Origin: Archegozetes longisetosus | Lineage: Eukaryota; Arthropoda; Arachnida; Sarcoptiformes; Trhypochthoniidae | Assembly (NCBI GenBank): GCA_018873245.2 | Contig: JAEMBT020000009.1 | Coordinates: forward strand, 13,667,112-13,731,111 | DNA: 64,000 nucleotides | Reading direction: 5' to 3' | Shown here: one piece after another, positions 25,101 through 38,197 of the stretch | Layout: every line of letters begins with the position of its first letter | Numbering within the stretch: position 1 is the first letter of the stretch | Translations under genes and position numbers: made by a program | The notes under the pieces: generated by a model | The model's input: only the letters and a program-made list of their open reading frames with translations | Databases searched by the model: none | Told to the model about the DNA's origin: nothing

Positions 25101-28100
25101 TAATGATGTCTCACTTTTGTCCGCCTGGAATTTTAGGTCCTCTAACGTAGAATGGAACTTTCACGTCAAACTCAAATGGCATGGCTTTACCTTTAACCAA
25201 ACCAAACTATTAAAAAATATATATATATTTACTTCAATTAATTTAGATTAATAGCAGTTCCGTAGCTAAGTTTTTGGTCTAGAAGACTGGATGCTTGAAA
25301 CTAAATGCTCTGATTTGTTGAAGCAAACGGTAATCTACTTTTAAATATCTGTTAATTTGTTTGAAACTTTTGATTAATGCTTAACGTCAAACAAATACGG
25401 TCTCAAAGATTTTGTCAGATTTTTCCACTACAAATCTACACAGGAATTCTTAAAAAGACCTCTGGAGGGCTATAGTCCCTTAGTCCCTAGCTCCTACTAG
25501 CTACGGCTGATCAACAGATAGATTTATTGAAACTAATTCTCATACTTGTCCCAAATGGTATCCATGATCAGAAGTGTAAAAGATGTATGTATTATCTAAA
25601 TAAAACATCAAGTCCATATGAGTAATGAAGATTTGAAGTTAGAAGCTATGATAATTTACCGAGTTCTCCAATCTCAATCAATTCGTTATACAACTAAAAC
25701 AAAACAAAACAATTTATTAAAACCAAATCTAATCTAATTAAATATTAGATAATACTTTCTCAACAGATTCGTCAACTGATTGTAATGTTTGCAATCTTTT
25801 CGTATGCAATAAGTCAGTAAAGTCAACATGTATTTGTTCCATTTTACCAGTATTTCTCAAAAGCCATTGTTTGTCATAGTTAGGTGCATAATTCCAACTT
25901 GGAGTTCTATAAGATAATATAAATTTTATATTGATTAGGCGTCAATTATATCTCAGTCACATCTCAGCCACATCTCAGCCACATCTCAGCCACATCTCAG
26001 CCACATCTCAGCCACATCTCAGCCACATCTCAGCCACATCTCAATAATATCTTACCGATGAGTAGTGACATTCATAAACAAATTCTGAAACTGTGGAGCA
26101 GCATCTTCAGGTCCATGAGGACCAGGAAAAGAAAGAACCATAAGAAGAGGTTTATTAGCAAAAAAGCGTTTAGAATAACTGAGAAAATGAAGACTATCAT
26201 TAATAATAAGATCAGGATAATAATCAAATTGATAAACGTCTCCATGTTTGACTTTATTTCCATTAACGTTTAATGTATAGTTGTAGAATCGTGAATTTCT
26301 TATTAGTCCTGACCACTCTCTCCATCCTGGTGGAATGTATGATCCGTTGTATTCGTTTAGGTATTTACCGAAGAATGCTGTTTATTGTATATGAATGTTT
26401 TATATGTTATAATGTATATTGTTGTTAGGTTAGCTTGGGTCGGGTCGGGTCAGGTCAGGGTAGGTAAGGTAGGATTAGGTTAGTTTGGGTCAGGTCAGGT
26501 TAGGTTGGATTAGGTTAGGCTAGGTTAGTTCAATCATATACATACCTGTCCGATAGCCTGCATTGTTAAGGTAATTAGCAAATGTTCTTGTTTCATAAGT
26601 AGTTTGCCAGTATTGTGAACTACAATTGTCATTGTTTGTCTAAATGCCGAAATGTTTAAATATCTTAATTATTTATTTCTTTTCTTATTACATCAAATCT
26701 CTCTATATTCAACTAGTAGTTAAGTCTTCTTATTAGAAAGGCTTAACTTCATATATAAACTATTAATAGAAAGATTTGATTTAAGACAATACTAACAAAA
26801 CTAAAAATAAAACTAAAACTTACATAAACATTATGATTATGAACATATAATCCAGTTAAAGAAGATGATCTACTAGGGCAACACATACTAGAAAAGAGAA
26901 AGAGAGATGAATATATAAATCAGATAGCTACTCTACTCTAAATCGGATAGCTACTCTACTTTAAATCGGATAGCTACTCTACTTTAAATCGGATAGCTAC
27001 TTTACTCTAAATCAGATAACTACTCTACTCTAAATCAGATAGCTATTTTAATTCATATTCTACTCACGGTGTTGTCACATATGCGTTTGGAAAGTGAACT
27101 CCACCTTCACCCAATATTTTCAATGTTTTTGGCATGAAATTCATTGAGCCTTCAGATGACGATAAGATCAGATGTAAATTAGTTTATATAAGTAAAGATA
27201 GAGTAGAATCTAATTATTTATAGCGATTTCTTCTGAACTGGTTAGTCAAGTTAGCATAACTTATAGTTGTAGCTAGATTAAACTAATATGTCAATATGTT
27301 ATTGTTTATGATTTCTGTGTAATTAGTTAGATATAAACCATGTTTCTAGTAGATATCAATGTTTTCTCTCACATAGTTCTAAGCATTGATTCTACAAACT
27401 TGTAATTATCTCATTTGGATCCATTTCAATAGGCATAATTCCAAATACATACTCTTCCATTAAAGTTCTTATTTAGTACAGTTAGTTTTATTAAGTTGTC
27501 TAGTCTAACTTTATACTATTGTTTGTTAGGTTAATGTTTTTGCTAAATGATTAGCAAGTCTATAGAGAACAAACTATTTACAGTTTTAATTAAGTAATAT
27601 ATAGTATAGTTTAATCTTACTTATCACAACTACTCTCCATCTATATATCTGACAAATCACTTTAGTCTCAAAGTACAATCACTTCTTCACTTAATTAACT
27701 AAGCTATTCATAACTGAATTTGATGCTAATATTCAAGCTTTTCTATTTCTCAATTCTATCGGGTCTTATCTGTAATGTTTCAATGAAGATAAGACTTTAT
27801 AGCACTGACCCGACGATATATTATTAAAGATTGTAATTCATATGCAGACAGATGGTTGGGCGTATGCTATAGAGTGGGTGTGTGCTCAAGAGTGGGCGTG
27901 TGCTATAGAGTCCCACCTTTAACGTTGAATCAGAGATAGGACATAATAACATTGATATAACGATCGAAAACTCACCTAATTCTACATCTTGATCGTCAGT
28001 CAAGATAAAAATGATATTAGGAAGTTTAGAATGGCGTGCACGTTCATTTTTGGGTTGGTCAAAAAGTATAGATGTTGGACTGAGAGGAGGCAGTAGTTTT

Positions 28101-28333
28101 CTATTCCAACTATACCAGCCTCCACTTGTTCGACTAGACTCTATATCACCTTGTTCATCTTTTCTATTTAAATTGTTTCTTCTTGTTTTTTGATGGTTGT
28201 GGTGACGGCGATGATGAGTGTGACCATTATTTGACTCCAATGTATTTATATTATCAGTAATTATGCATATTAGGAAATATACCATATACATATATATTAT
28301 GATGCTTCGATGAAACGATTGTCGATTATTCAT
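20040..28333 (-). CDS. Sulf1: Extracellular heparan sulfate 6-O-endosulfatase (Sulf1/SULF family), 13 coding exons, last residues unresolved
   Basis: Exons: 28333-27976, 27149-27068, 26887-26824, 26639-26546, 26377-26056, 25906-25756, 25693-25660, 25595-25546, 25206-25115, 24942-24760, 24592-23634, 20387-20245 and 20187-20040. All phases match, giving about 893 aa (human SULF1 is 871). Residues 1 to about 26 are a signal or anchor segment, followed by a His/Arg/Asn-rich insert. The catalytic domain shows the metal-binding TDDQD (D113, D114), the formylglycine motif CCPSR (C149) and SDHGYHLGQ (D378, H379). A long basic hydrophilic domain follows, with a furin-type RSKR site at about 590-593, then [14 protein letters not shown] and a C-terminal [26 protein letters not shown] block. 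SULFs are secreted or cell-surface enzymes that remove 6-O-sulfate from heparan sulfate and tune Wnt, FGF, BMP and Hedgehog signalling. After QCNMRYK the frame either stops at a gtatgt donor (20039), with a short last exon not located, or reads on to a stop at 19771. Confidence 0.94.
22109..22162. repeat. (AG)n microsatellite
   Basis: 54 bp of AG with one interruption. Confidence 0.95.
22655..22820 (-). repeat. Dispersed repeat family A copy (inverted) in Sulf1 intron 11
   Basis: Contains ttcattactatattgaatgttctataag and ends atgccatcaaaacaaataactcctagttgccatcaacga, the inverse of the family A order. Confidence 0.5.
23395..23612. repeat. (TTAGG)n-like array in Sulf1 intron 11, next to the donor
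   Basis: About 215 bp of ggttaggttagattaggtta / gattaattta units. It starts within 25 bp of the intron 11 donor at 23633. The repeats are degenerate versions of the arthropod telomere motif with a higher-order period near 45-60 bp. Confidence 0.85.
23848..23913 (-). repeat. Coding 15-bp repeat in the Sulf1 hydrophilic domain ([10 protein letters not shown])
   Basis: Residues about 704-725 read [20 protein letters not shown]: tandem pentapeptides just before a CNCN motif. It lies in the variable hydrophilic domain, where length is poorly conserved between species. Confidence 0.75.
25949..26045. repeat. 11-bp minisatellite filling Sulf1 intron 5
   Basis: About nine near-perfect copies of atctcagccac occupy 97 of the 149 bp of the intron (26055-25907) and start 10 bp inside the donor. 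Confidence 0.9.
26424..26530. repeat. (TTAGG)n-like array filling Sulf1 intron 4
   Basis: ttaggttagcttgggtcggg-type units occupy most of the 168-bp intron (26545-26378). Substitutions give gggtc and aggtc variants. Confidence 0.8.
26925..27047. repeat. 23-bp minisatellite filling Sulf1 intron 2
   Basis: Five to six copies of ctactctactttaaatcgg-atag (23-bp spacing checked at 26945, 26968 and 26991) occupy most of the 180-bp intron (27067-26888). Confidence 0.9.
27753..27930 (+). repeat. Dispersed repeat family B copy in Sulf1 intron 1
   Basis: tcgggtcttatctgtaatgt, gataagactttatagcactg, acccgacgatatattattaa and gattgtaattcatatgcaga-cagatggttggg follow the order seen at 13.3 kb. Confidence 0.55.
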
Positions 28334-30910
28334 TTTTATTGTTTTTATTTATCTCAGTATTGAGTTTTTACTTATCTTCTATTAACATTTTTTCATGTAA
28401 ACCTATAAATATATTAAATTTACTTCAGTTCAATGCAGTAACTGACATACTAACTCATATTGAAATATCTATTAACTTCTTATCAGACCTTTCACTAATC
28501 TTAAATAATAAGTGATCAGTTGACGTATCAAATAAATACAATTTCAATGTTTAATTCTCAGTACAGATTTGAATACTTAAATCTCTATGTGAGGTATAGT
28601 CCCTTAGTTCATTACTAGTTCATCTAGCTACACTAGTTCATCACTAACTACACTAGCTACATTCTACAACTATAACAATATAATAAATTTAGAAAATAGA
28701 TTAAATAAAATTACATTAACAGCTATATATTTACTTAAACTTATATATCTTATAAAAAAGAATTACTCTTATTGTCAAGTATACATAAAACTCATTGTTA
28801 TGTAATCAGCTATTATGATTGAATTTAATTTGATGATATGGTCATATATATTGACTTAATACTTACTATTTTATTATTATGCAATTATGTGCTTGTCAAA
28901 TGAAGAAATATATATACAATAAAACTATTTAGCTTAATAATTAAATTATTTTATAAATTTATACACCTTTTTGGCAATGCTACAATAATAGGGATTAACT
29001 ATCAAAAAGGGATTAACTTTCAAAAAGGGATTAATCTTTGATCGAAATAAGTCTAGTATAAAGATAAATCAATAGAGAAAAGTAACTATAAAAGTAATTA
29101 AGATACAACTATCAGATAGAGGTCCAAGCTCATCGTTATTATCCTAATATATTTGCCGACTATTACCTTGTTGCTCAATCTGATCAGCTTGATTAATTGA
29201 GCGAGAGTGGTGTCTCTTTTTGTTATACACGATCATCTATTTTCATTCTATATGTAGTCATGTGGCTTTTAATAGTTAGTAGTAATTCTAGCCATGCTTT
29301 TCTATGACATTTTCGTAGTAATATTTAATAAACCACTTAAGTGCATATAGAAGATAAATAGGTTTGACTGTATGAAAAATTAGAGCCAAATATCTGAAGT
29401 ATGAACAAAGGCCAGAAATAGGATAGACTATAAGTTGCTATCAACTATCTGACTATAAATTGAAATTTCTATTTATAAACGCATCTAAATCTTACTAATC
29501 ATATGAGATATCCAATAGTATTAAGCCATTAATGTCTATAACATATCCAATAGTCTTAAGCTATTAGTGTTTATAACATACCAAATAGTCTTATACTATT
29601 AATATCTATAACATATTCAATATATTATCTTTACTAACGTGAAATGGTTAACATTTAAGTAAATATAAGTTGATTTGAAAGTTAAATTGATTTTAAACAA
29701 TTCTATTAGAAAATAATGTATTTATATATGAAAATATGCACTTATATGCTATATGCGTTTTATAAACAAATTTTACTACAATTCAGCTCTAACTCCATTC
29801 TAGACCTTCCTCTTAGAGATTATGAATTTTTGATGCATAAATATTGCAAATAAGTTCAAAGGAAGTGTTATAGTTAGAGACATTAAGAAGATGTGCTAGC
29901 TACCATATCATACAAGTCAATTTGAATTGAATTTTCAGTTATTACTCTCTATTATCTATAACTAATATAATACTCATAAAAACAATCGGCATAGTAAAAA
30001 GCATCAATTTTGCTAACTATATACGCAACTAAACAAACAATCACATCTCTTACTACCATTAGTCTAAACAGTCATTTGTCTATTATATATGATTAGATTG
30101 AACTTAGACTTCATTTTATAGTTTATAGTAATGTTTAGACTGTAGAAAGTTTTACGTTAATTACAAGCTTTCTCAATTAGACTTAAACCAATATAAACAA
30201 AGTATTATTGAGAATCTAATTTCAATAAATGGATTGTATTATTGAAGTGTTATGTCTGTAGAATTGTACTAATATCTTATACTAGACTAAATAGAACGTC
30301 TGCTTTTCTTATTTCTACCATCTTTTTCAGAATTCATTGAAAACATTTCATAGTAACTGACAGAATTCAACAGAATTTACAACTAATAGAAGAGAATTCA
30401 TAGTAACTGATAGAAATCAGAACTAAAACAAGACTTGATAGAAGAAGTTAACGTGAAAGATAAGATTCATGTGAAGCACATGTTTAGAAACTCCATGCAC
30501 ATTGCACAGATATATCATTTTGATTTATCTTATCAAATAAGTTGAAATCATAAATTTTAATCTTTTATTCATCTTTATCTTTTCTAGATTTTTTTATTGA
30601 TTGTCAACTGGTAGGTATTTGGGATTAGAGGTGATAGGACGGGACGTGATGGGACCGGACATGACACAAATAGACATGACAAGACATTGAAATGAGCAAA
30701 TAAAACAACCTGTATGCTATAAATTAGATTTGATATCAAATAACTTACTTTATATAAATAAGGATTAATGAAATGATGATTTTGTTGAGCACAAAGTAAA
30801 TCAATGATATACTTTAGTATGAATGTTTACAGCTGTCTTTAGTTTTGTTTAGCTAGTTTGAATGGACCAGAGCCTTCTGATTAGTTATTTTAGTAGTTTA
30901 AGAGTCGAAT

Positions 30911-31063
30911 AGAAACTATTCAAATGAGAACTACGAGGTTCGGCAAAACGCTGGTATGCATAGAAATTATTCAAATGAGAACTACGAGGTTCGGCAAAAC
31001 GCTAGTTGCATAGAAACTATTCAAATGAGAACTACGAGGTTCGGCAAAACGCTGGTATGCATA
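30911..31063. repeat. 51-bp minisatellite, three copies
   Basis: Three near-identical units containing tcaaatgagaactacgaggt-tcggcaaaacgct (starts near 30921, 30972, 31022). The copies are well preserved and less AT-rich than the flanks, so the duplication is recent. Confidence 0.9.
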
Positions 31064-31591
31064 CACTCTCCAATTGATTATATTATCATTTAGGCATATT
31101 TTATTATGCAGAATATAGCCAACTCCCTACTTCAGACAAATATGCTCAATATTTTTACTATTTAATGTTAAGAATAGACCCGTTTTTCCACAGTCTACAC
31201 TCTTTATGGAGTTAGCCCAACTTTTGACTCTACTTAACAACACATTTCTCTCTAATATATAGCTGTCTAACACATTGTAGTCAAACAGATTGCAGTCCTA
31301 ACACATTACAGTCCAAACAGATTGCAGTGAAACAGATCGGAGTCAAACAGATTATAGAGAAACGCATAGCAGCGGTAACACATAGCAGTGGTAACACATT
31401 AGAGCTGAACACACCTTAATTTGTTAAACTACAACTGAATGGTCCATCCAATATTGAAATGATGCATAGACAAGATTAAGATTTGGGCTCTGTTAGGCAC
31501 ATTCTTTGGAGAAGGGCTGTAGAAGTGAAATTGTTAGGAATGCTAACCTCCCTTTCACAACTGGCTTTGCTTTTCAACTTTTTTCTATATA

Positions 31592-31719
31592 CAGTAGTAC
31601 CTCTATATAGTGGGTAACTTTCAATAATGAGTTATTATGAAATTATGAAATTTTGTAGTAATCAGCATCACTATAATGAGCTTACTATATAAGACTAATG
31701 TATAACGAGATTTGATTGT
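31592..31719. mobile_element. Probable decayed Tigger-like MITE
   Basis: Left end CAGTAGTACCTCTATATAGT preceded by TA, with an interior of the stgg/ataatgag type seen in the related elements. The right end (tataacgagatttgattgta) is a weak inverted match, so the boundary is approximate. Confidence 0.4.
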
Positions 31720-32021
31720 ATAAGTTAATATTCAACTATGTTGGAACAAAACAAGAAGAATGCGTTGCACATAATACAAATGCTAGTCTACAAAGAGACT
31801 CAAATATATATGAGATATTACTGTACTGTTAATAACTATAGTTAGTTATAGCCATAAGGTATGAGTATTACTAGAAATATTATTCTAATATATTTATGTA
31901 ATTATATAGTTGTATTTGTAGTTATCTATGTGATTATTTCTGTATAATAGTTCACTTTCATATCTAAGTAGTTAGAAATTGATAATTAATATAATTTAAT
32001 AGTAAAGAATATCTTACCTTG

Positions 32022-32060
<39 letters not shown>

Positions 32061-32445
32061 CAATATTAATAATTATTATAAGTTTATATTGTTATCAAAT
32101 ACATAAAAACCAGTAAATAATACTAACTAAACACATCGATCCACAATTATCAATCATACTAATCAATGAAGATACTTCTTATTAATTAACATCTTGCTAA
32201 ACAGGTGTTCGTTTTGTCGTCTAGATTTGCTTCACGTTTGATCAATGGGAAGACCGGTACTCGAGTAGATTGAGAGACATACATATGAATGTGTGTATAT
32301 ATACAGTCAGATGCATACGAACGTACACATACAGTCATATACACAGATAGAGACACATACATACATACAAACACAAGAATAGCTAAAAGTTAACATAATA
32401 GCTACTAGTGCTATCTAGCGACACAACAACAAACAGAAGATGAAT

Positions 32446-35400
32446 CTAAATGCTCTTCAAACATTCGGCTATTATGTCTCGTAGTAGTAGTCTGATTTTT
32501 GAGCTTGATGAACTTATTATTGTTGTTGTGTTCTCTGATATGTCTACCACTGTCTCTTGTGATCGCTAGAGAATTGTTTTAGTTTTTATTAGTATTGCTT
32601 TTATATTCGTTTCTTTATTATGTTCATAAACTTCTTTATGATGTTTGTAGACTTTTTGAAGTTGTTCTTAAACTAATTAAAGATGTCTTAAACTAATTAA
32701 AGATATCTTAAACTAATTAAACATGTCTTAAACTAATTAAACATGTCTTAAACTTCTTAAAGACGTTTATGAACTTCTTAAACTACTTATAATCTATTAA
32801 ATTAAACTCTAATTTCTATAACTGGAATCAAATTATTAGATCATGAAAGATTCTTAGTCAACAAGTTGCTTAATTGAATAATGTAGTCATTTTTAGTTCT
32901 AGTCAGTTCTTCATTTGTTAAGACTCTTTCAGATGGACATCAAACTAAACTAATTTGAGCTCAATTGTAGAGAAATGATAAACAACTCTCTATACTTCTA
33001 ATTTAGTTTAATCTATTTTCTACAGTGTGTTTAATAGATTTTCATAAATCTAGAACTAAATCAAGTAATTTGATGATTAGTGTCTAATTTTAAAAATAAA
33101 TATTTCATATTAGTTGCCTTCAACTTTCAGCTATCTATCTTAAATATTGTCTGAGTTAAGCAGTACAAAATTCAACTATTTTATGGGATTGCTGTTATAA
33201 CAACTTTTGATTGTCTATTAGTAAATACATTTCAAGAATATAGTAATTACTGCATAATACTCATTAATGCTTATTAATATAATGAGTTATGCAATTAAAA
33301 TAATTGTTCCAGAAATTGTTCAAGTTGAATTCATTGTCAGATATGGTGATTTCTAACCTTTACTTCGTCTTCTCTGCTTGAGTAATATGTATTCAGTCTT
33401 AATCATTATTAAGTTAAAGTACATTGCAGTAAGAATTCTATAGTAATACTTAAACATTTAGTTTTGTACTGCAATAACTCAGACAATATTTGAGATAAAT
33501 AGATGAAAGTTTAAAGTAAATAATATAGAATATTTATTTTTAAAATTAGACTCTAATCATCAAACTCTGTAATTTATTTCTACAGTTACGAAACCTTAAA
33601 TCTGTATATAAAACGTCTCATAACTAATTCCAAAATATTAACTCACAATATGAACAGTACATCCATTTTGATTCTGTTCGACCACTGCGTCATAAATACC
33701 AGCTTTGGATAACAAAGACATAAACAAAGGCAAATCAATTGAACCCCAGTTGTAGTTAACGGGTGGCAGAGTTTGTGTCGGGGCTTCACTGGTCAGTTCA
33801 TGCATTTGAGATTTAGTTAGAAGTTGGAGTTTGAATTTGTTGTCTTTGGCCAGTAGAGCTCCAGTCACTGTCGCGATACGGACTCCCGAACGCACCTCAA
33901 CCGGCAATAGATTCGAAGCCAACTAATCAAAAATAGATATAAAGAAGTAATTAATCAAAAATAGATATAAACATGAATAGCTTACATCAGCATCGATGTC
34001 TACTCTCTCGAAATGTCTCTTAATAGGTAATTTGATAACATAATTTGCTTTATATGGAAAAATATTGCAATCTGTATCAATAACTAAATCTGTTCTATGT
34101 CTATGAAGTGGTGGTGGAACAGTGTAACTATGTGGTAGTATTAGATTTGAAGGCTTTAAATCACGAATCAGTTTATTTGCTTGAGAGAAGTTGAGACTTG
34201 TGTCGATCGGACAGTAAACTACTCTCATTGCCAATGGTTGGTATGGAGATAGAGCTTCCAAGTATGGGAAATCTGGTTCTGTAAACAAGTTTACCATTAG
34301 ATGAATAATCTGTTTAGCTTAAGCTCTATTTACCTGTAAATACAATTAGGTTGTTAGGTGAAGAGCCCCAAAGTTCTATCAAATGAACCACATCTCCAAA
34401 TCGCAATGACGGATGTCCAGTAAATACAATACATGGTGTCTTGTATTCGTTGTTGAATGAATCTGAGCTTATTCCAGGAAAATGCTTGAGTCTTCCACCG
34501 CGTATGAGTTGTGCGTGTGGGAATGGCTCTATTTAGGATATTAGACAAATCAGTATTAGAAGACACGAGAGAGTACCGATCTGGATCGAGAGTTTAAGTT
34601 AAACTCAAGAGTGGTAACTCTAAAAAAAGTGTGATTCTAATACTAAATGGTGGAATCAAGGAGTTAGAAATACCTTCAGGGATGTAAACTCTTGATTGTT
34701 TGTTCTGAGTGAGCCATTCTGCTAATATATTTGAATAAACCAACGAATGTTCAGCAACTGGAGATATAAAGTACATGGGAACTGAAACGTGTCCGCTTTG
34801 TTCCAAATGAACGGCTAGACACTCAAAAAGATCATATATAACTCCAGAAGAATAACATGGAACCAGAACATTGCCACCCATTTGAAGAGCTTTTCCTATT
34901 TAGAAGAGAAAAATAGATATTAAGATCAAATAGAAATGAATAGATAGAAATATATACCTATATTAACACAAAACTCTCCAAGCATAGCATCAGGATTGAC
35001 ATGAGGCGTCTGACTGATATTACTTAAAATAAGAACATCAGAATTTCTAAGTGGTATATGTTCCATCGGTTTAGGATGTGTTGTTAGAGTTGATGAGTTG
35101 GATAGATATGAGATCTTTTCGTGACTACTTTTGATCACCCAATTGCAACTACCGATGCAATAACCGGCACTTAATGCTGAAGCTTCGAGAGAACCAAAAA
35201 TATCCTATTAAGAGAAGTCTTATTATTATTATGGATTATTATTGAGTACTTTAGACCAGTGACCAAATAAGCCATCGATGTAAACAAAAAATACGAAAAG
35301 TTTGCCAATGCAAGACTTAAAAAACATAAATTTTATATTTACGACGTCTAGACATCTAAACATAGATGAGACATGTATTAATTTACATAGTTAAGTTACA

Positions 35401-36734
35401 TAGTTTACATAGTGAACATCAATGACTTATACGATAACTAATCTAACAAATAATAAACTAACAATTTTCTCAGAAAAGCCAACAACTTTAACTTTAGAAA
35501 GAGAACTATTCATTTCCTTTAAAGAGTAGATTTGTTGCCAGGTGTATGGTTTATTATTATGACAAACATCAAGACTAAACGGTAAAGGAATCAATTTATA
35601 AATATTAGATTTCTTCCATATAGTTGCTTGTTTTGCTTTAGGTGTTCTCCATATATATTTAATCATTTCTTCCATAAATTGTCTTGCTATTTGTAGTGTT
35701 GGCTCAGTTGCATATACTACTCCATTAAATTCTGTTCTTTCTGTTATGTATGGTAGTGCTAACATTGATTGGTAGTTTGATATTAGGATTACGTCCACGT
35801 GTTTTAGGTTCATTGTTGATGTCTAGTAGGCAATGCTTGTTAGGTTTTATATTACTATATCGTAAACTTACTTCTGGTACACAGAACTCTGGGGCACTGT
35901 CTACGAAAACTCTTCCGCCACATTCTTTGAGCTCCTATGATAACAAAATGGTTAGGTCAATTCAAATTCAGTTCTATCAAACCATTTGTCAGATGGCATG
36001 CAAACCTAAGCATTAGATGGTCTAACTTAGGTTATTTTAGATGAGTTTGGGTTAGTTTAGGTAAGCATGAAATGCAACAATACAACACAAGTTGGACATT
36101 AAAGCCTAAAACAGTTCGTGATTCATTTAGACTTTCAAAGTGTTCGTCTATCGGTTTGTCTGATGGAAACTGTTATTCAAATAAGTAATTAAACTGAAAT
36201 TTTCGATTAATAAATTGCCGGTAACTAAGAAAAACATTTAAAATTTAATTAAAGATGTTCTCTAAAACCAAACGCAAAAAAGTGGAATAAGTATAAGAAA
36301 TAATGAGTAAGTAGGAAAAAGTAAGAATTATAATAAAAAACAAGTAATAAATAATAATATAATAATAAATAATAATCAATAATTACAGATTCCAGTAATG
36401 GTTCATTAACATCTTTAGGCATCCAATTAGAGAGAGAAGAGAAATGATTGCTATAAAAGGGGAGAAAAAACAAATAAATTAAGAACTAAAAGAGCAAAAA
36501 TAAAATAGAAAAAAAGTAAAACAATCACCTATGAACAATACTAAGTGGCAAATAAGCAATAGAAGTAGTAGTATCAAGAGCACAATCAAGCATAAGAAGT
36601 GTAGATTTAAATTTGACAATATGACATGGTTTGGAAGGATTACCACTTAGACACATCTGTAACAAATAAATAAATATTAATATTAATTAATTATATATTA
36701 TTATATTATATTATATTATACTTACAAATTTCAT
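32446..36734 (-). CDS. IntS9: Integrator complex subunit 9 (metallo-beta-lactamase/beta-CASP family), 11 coding exons
   Basis: Exons: 36734-36726, 36656-36529, 36450-36387, 35934-35872, 35822-35463, 35204-34958, 34895-34674, 34528-34334, 34278-33986, 33922-33647 and 32565-32446. They sum to 1977 nt and 658 aa, the same length as human INTS9, and all phases match. The first coding exon is only 9 nt (M-K-F). Recognisable blocks are [21 protein letters not shown] at the start, [74 protein letters not shown] and [18 protein letters not shown]. The last exon ends [17 protein letters not shown] and matches the C-terminal domain that binds INTS11. INTS9 is the catalytically inactive partner of the INTS11 endonuclease in the Integrator cleavage module, which processes snRNA 3' ends and attenuates Pol II transcripts in the nucleus. 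Consistent with this, the canonical HxHxDH zinc motif is absent. Confidence 0.96.
32668..32772. repeat. 20-bp minisatellite in IntS9 intron 10
   Basis: cttaaactaattaaacatgt units, about five copies, starting about 100 bp upstream of the last exon's acceptor. Confidence 0.8.
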
Positions 36735-37944
36735 TTTATTTGTTTTCAGTATTGATTGTTTACTAATATATTAATTCGGTTTCTATTCAATTTCAATCTC
36801 ATTCAAATGTAACACGAGTGTTTTCAGTTAGGGATCGTTTACTTATTACAATTACTATCCAGTTAGCAATCTCTTGCTTATTACAACTACTATCCAGTTA
36901 GGGATCCTTTGCTTATTACAACTACTATCTCTATTTAGACATGCCTCATAAAAGTTTATAACTTTTTGTATGATCTATCCTATAGAACTTTATAGAAAGT
37001 AATTGCTACTATCATTTACGTATTCAAATTCTAATTGATTTCGATTTTATATGATAGTAGTACAGTTGAAAACTTAAAATTACACGACAGCAACAAAAAA
37101 GACTAGAATTATATCTAGCTGCCTGTAACTGAGAATGAATACGTTGTCAAATTTGTTATGAGATTGCTTCAATTACTATATAGGATATTCAACAAGTATG
37201 TTAGTATCTGAACATGCTACTATAGTCTGATGAAAAGCATACAATGACAAAGTATTAATTCTGATTGCAATCAATGATTATTAAGTATATGAATATAAAT
37301 TACATAATCATATCCATAATATTAATTAATTAGTTAGTTAAATAATTCAAGATTTACTCTAATAATAATGTTAAATATAAAACAAAATCATAATCTAAAC
37401 AGCTATATGAAATGAATAAAAGTATTATCAATAATTTAGTTGATCAATTTGATGATTCTAAGAAAATTGAATATCAGACTGCATAAATAGTTGAAGATAG
37501 TGATAAGGGTGAAGATAGTGACAAGCATATATTCGATATGAACGTCCGTATAAAGTTTATATGCAGTTTATATGAAGCTTACATCAAGTTTATATGGAGT
37601 TTATACGAATTGAGATAAGAAAATCTTATATATGAAGTTTATATGAAGTTTATACGGAGTTTATACGAAGTTTATATATAGTTTATATAAAACTAATATA
37701 AGATTTTATTTGACTTTACGTCAAATGAGATAAGAAAATCTCATCAACAACTAAGATATAAAGAAACTCTTGGCATTAATCAAATATTTTATTTAATCCC
37801 CAAATAGTTATGAAACAATAATTTCTTATAGAATTAAGTTACAAATATAATGTTTCAAATATAATATTTATAAATCAATTGCAATTTCATTTTTTGTAAA
37901 TTATTCAGTCTATTTTTGTATAGATTAACTTTCATTTTGCATAG
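36735..37944. other. IntS9 upstream / GATA downstream region
   Basis: About 1.2 kb. It contains a ttgcttattacaactactatcc triplication (36835-36935) and a 12-bp gtttatatgaag array (37550-37700), and otherwise unique AT-rich sequence. The IntS9 promoter should lie in its left part, but no clear element is visible. Confidence 0.5.
37788..37793 (-). terminator. Candidate poly(A) signal of the GATA gene
   Basis: AATAAA on the minus strand about 400 bp after the GATA stop codon, beyond the 21-bp minisatellite. If used, the minisatellite would be part of the 3' UTR. AT-rich chance matches are common here, so confidence is low. Confidence 0.25.
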
Positions 37945-38150
37945 ATTAGGTTCAGTTTTGCATAGATTTCGTTCAGTTTAGTGTCGATTAGGCCCAGATT
38001 AGCGTAAATTAGGCCCAGATTAGCGTAAATTAGGCCCAGATTAGCGTAAATTAGGCCCAGATTAGCGTAAATTAGGCCCAGGTTAGCATAAATTAGGCCC
38101 AGGTTAGTGTAAACTAGGCCCAGTTTAGTACAAATTAGGTTCAATTTTTA
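37945..38150. repeat. 21-bp minisatellite directly 3' of the GATA gene
   Basis: About nine copies of attaggcccagattagcgta-a starting about 50 bp after the GATA stop codon, probably 3' UTR. The period of 21 gives an apparent 70-codon ORF (NLGLIYA heptads) that is a repeat artefact. Confidence 0.85.
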
Positions 38151-38197
38151 CATAGATTGAGTTTAATATATCTTATACAATTGACTAAATTGATTAG

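Larger units (their letters stand above)
28334..32445. other. Sulf1 upstream / IntS9 downstream intergenic region
   Basis: AT-rich with no recognised gene. It includes a Tigger-like remnant and a 51-bp repeat (separate entries), and a (TAA)n run at 32023-32060. A non-coding 5' exon of Sulf1 may exist here but cannot be identified. Confidence 0.6.

Noticed and set aside
32186-32374. 62-codon minus-strand ORF next to the IntS9 end
   Set aside because: Tested as a possible IntS9 C terminus, but the exon at 32565-32446 fits the family and phase, whereas this one does not.
34354-34566. 70-codon minus-strand ORF overlapping IntS9
   Set aside because: Wrong frame; the correct frame of the same exon (34528-34334) reads [14 protein letters not shown] of IntS9.
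37932-38144. 70-codon ORF of NLGLIYA heptads
   Set aside because: 21-bp minisatellite after the GATA stop codon; no start context or family.
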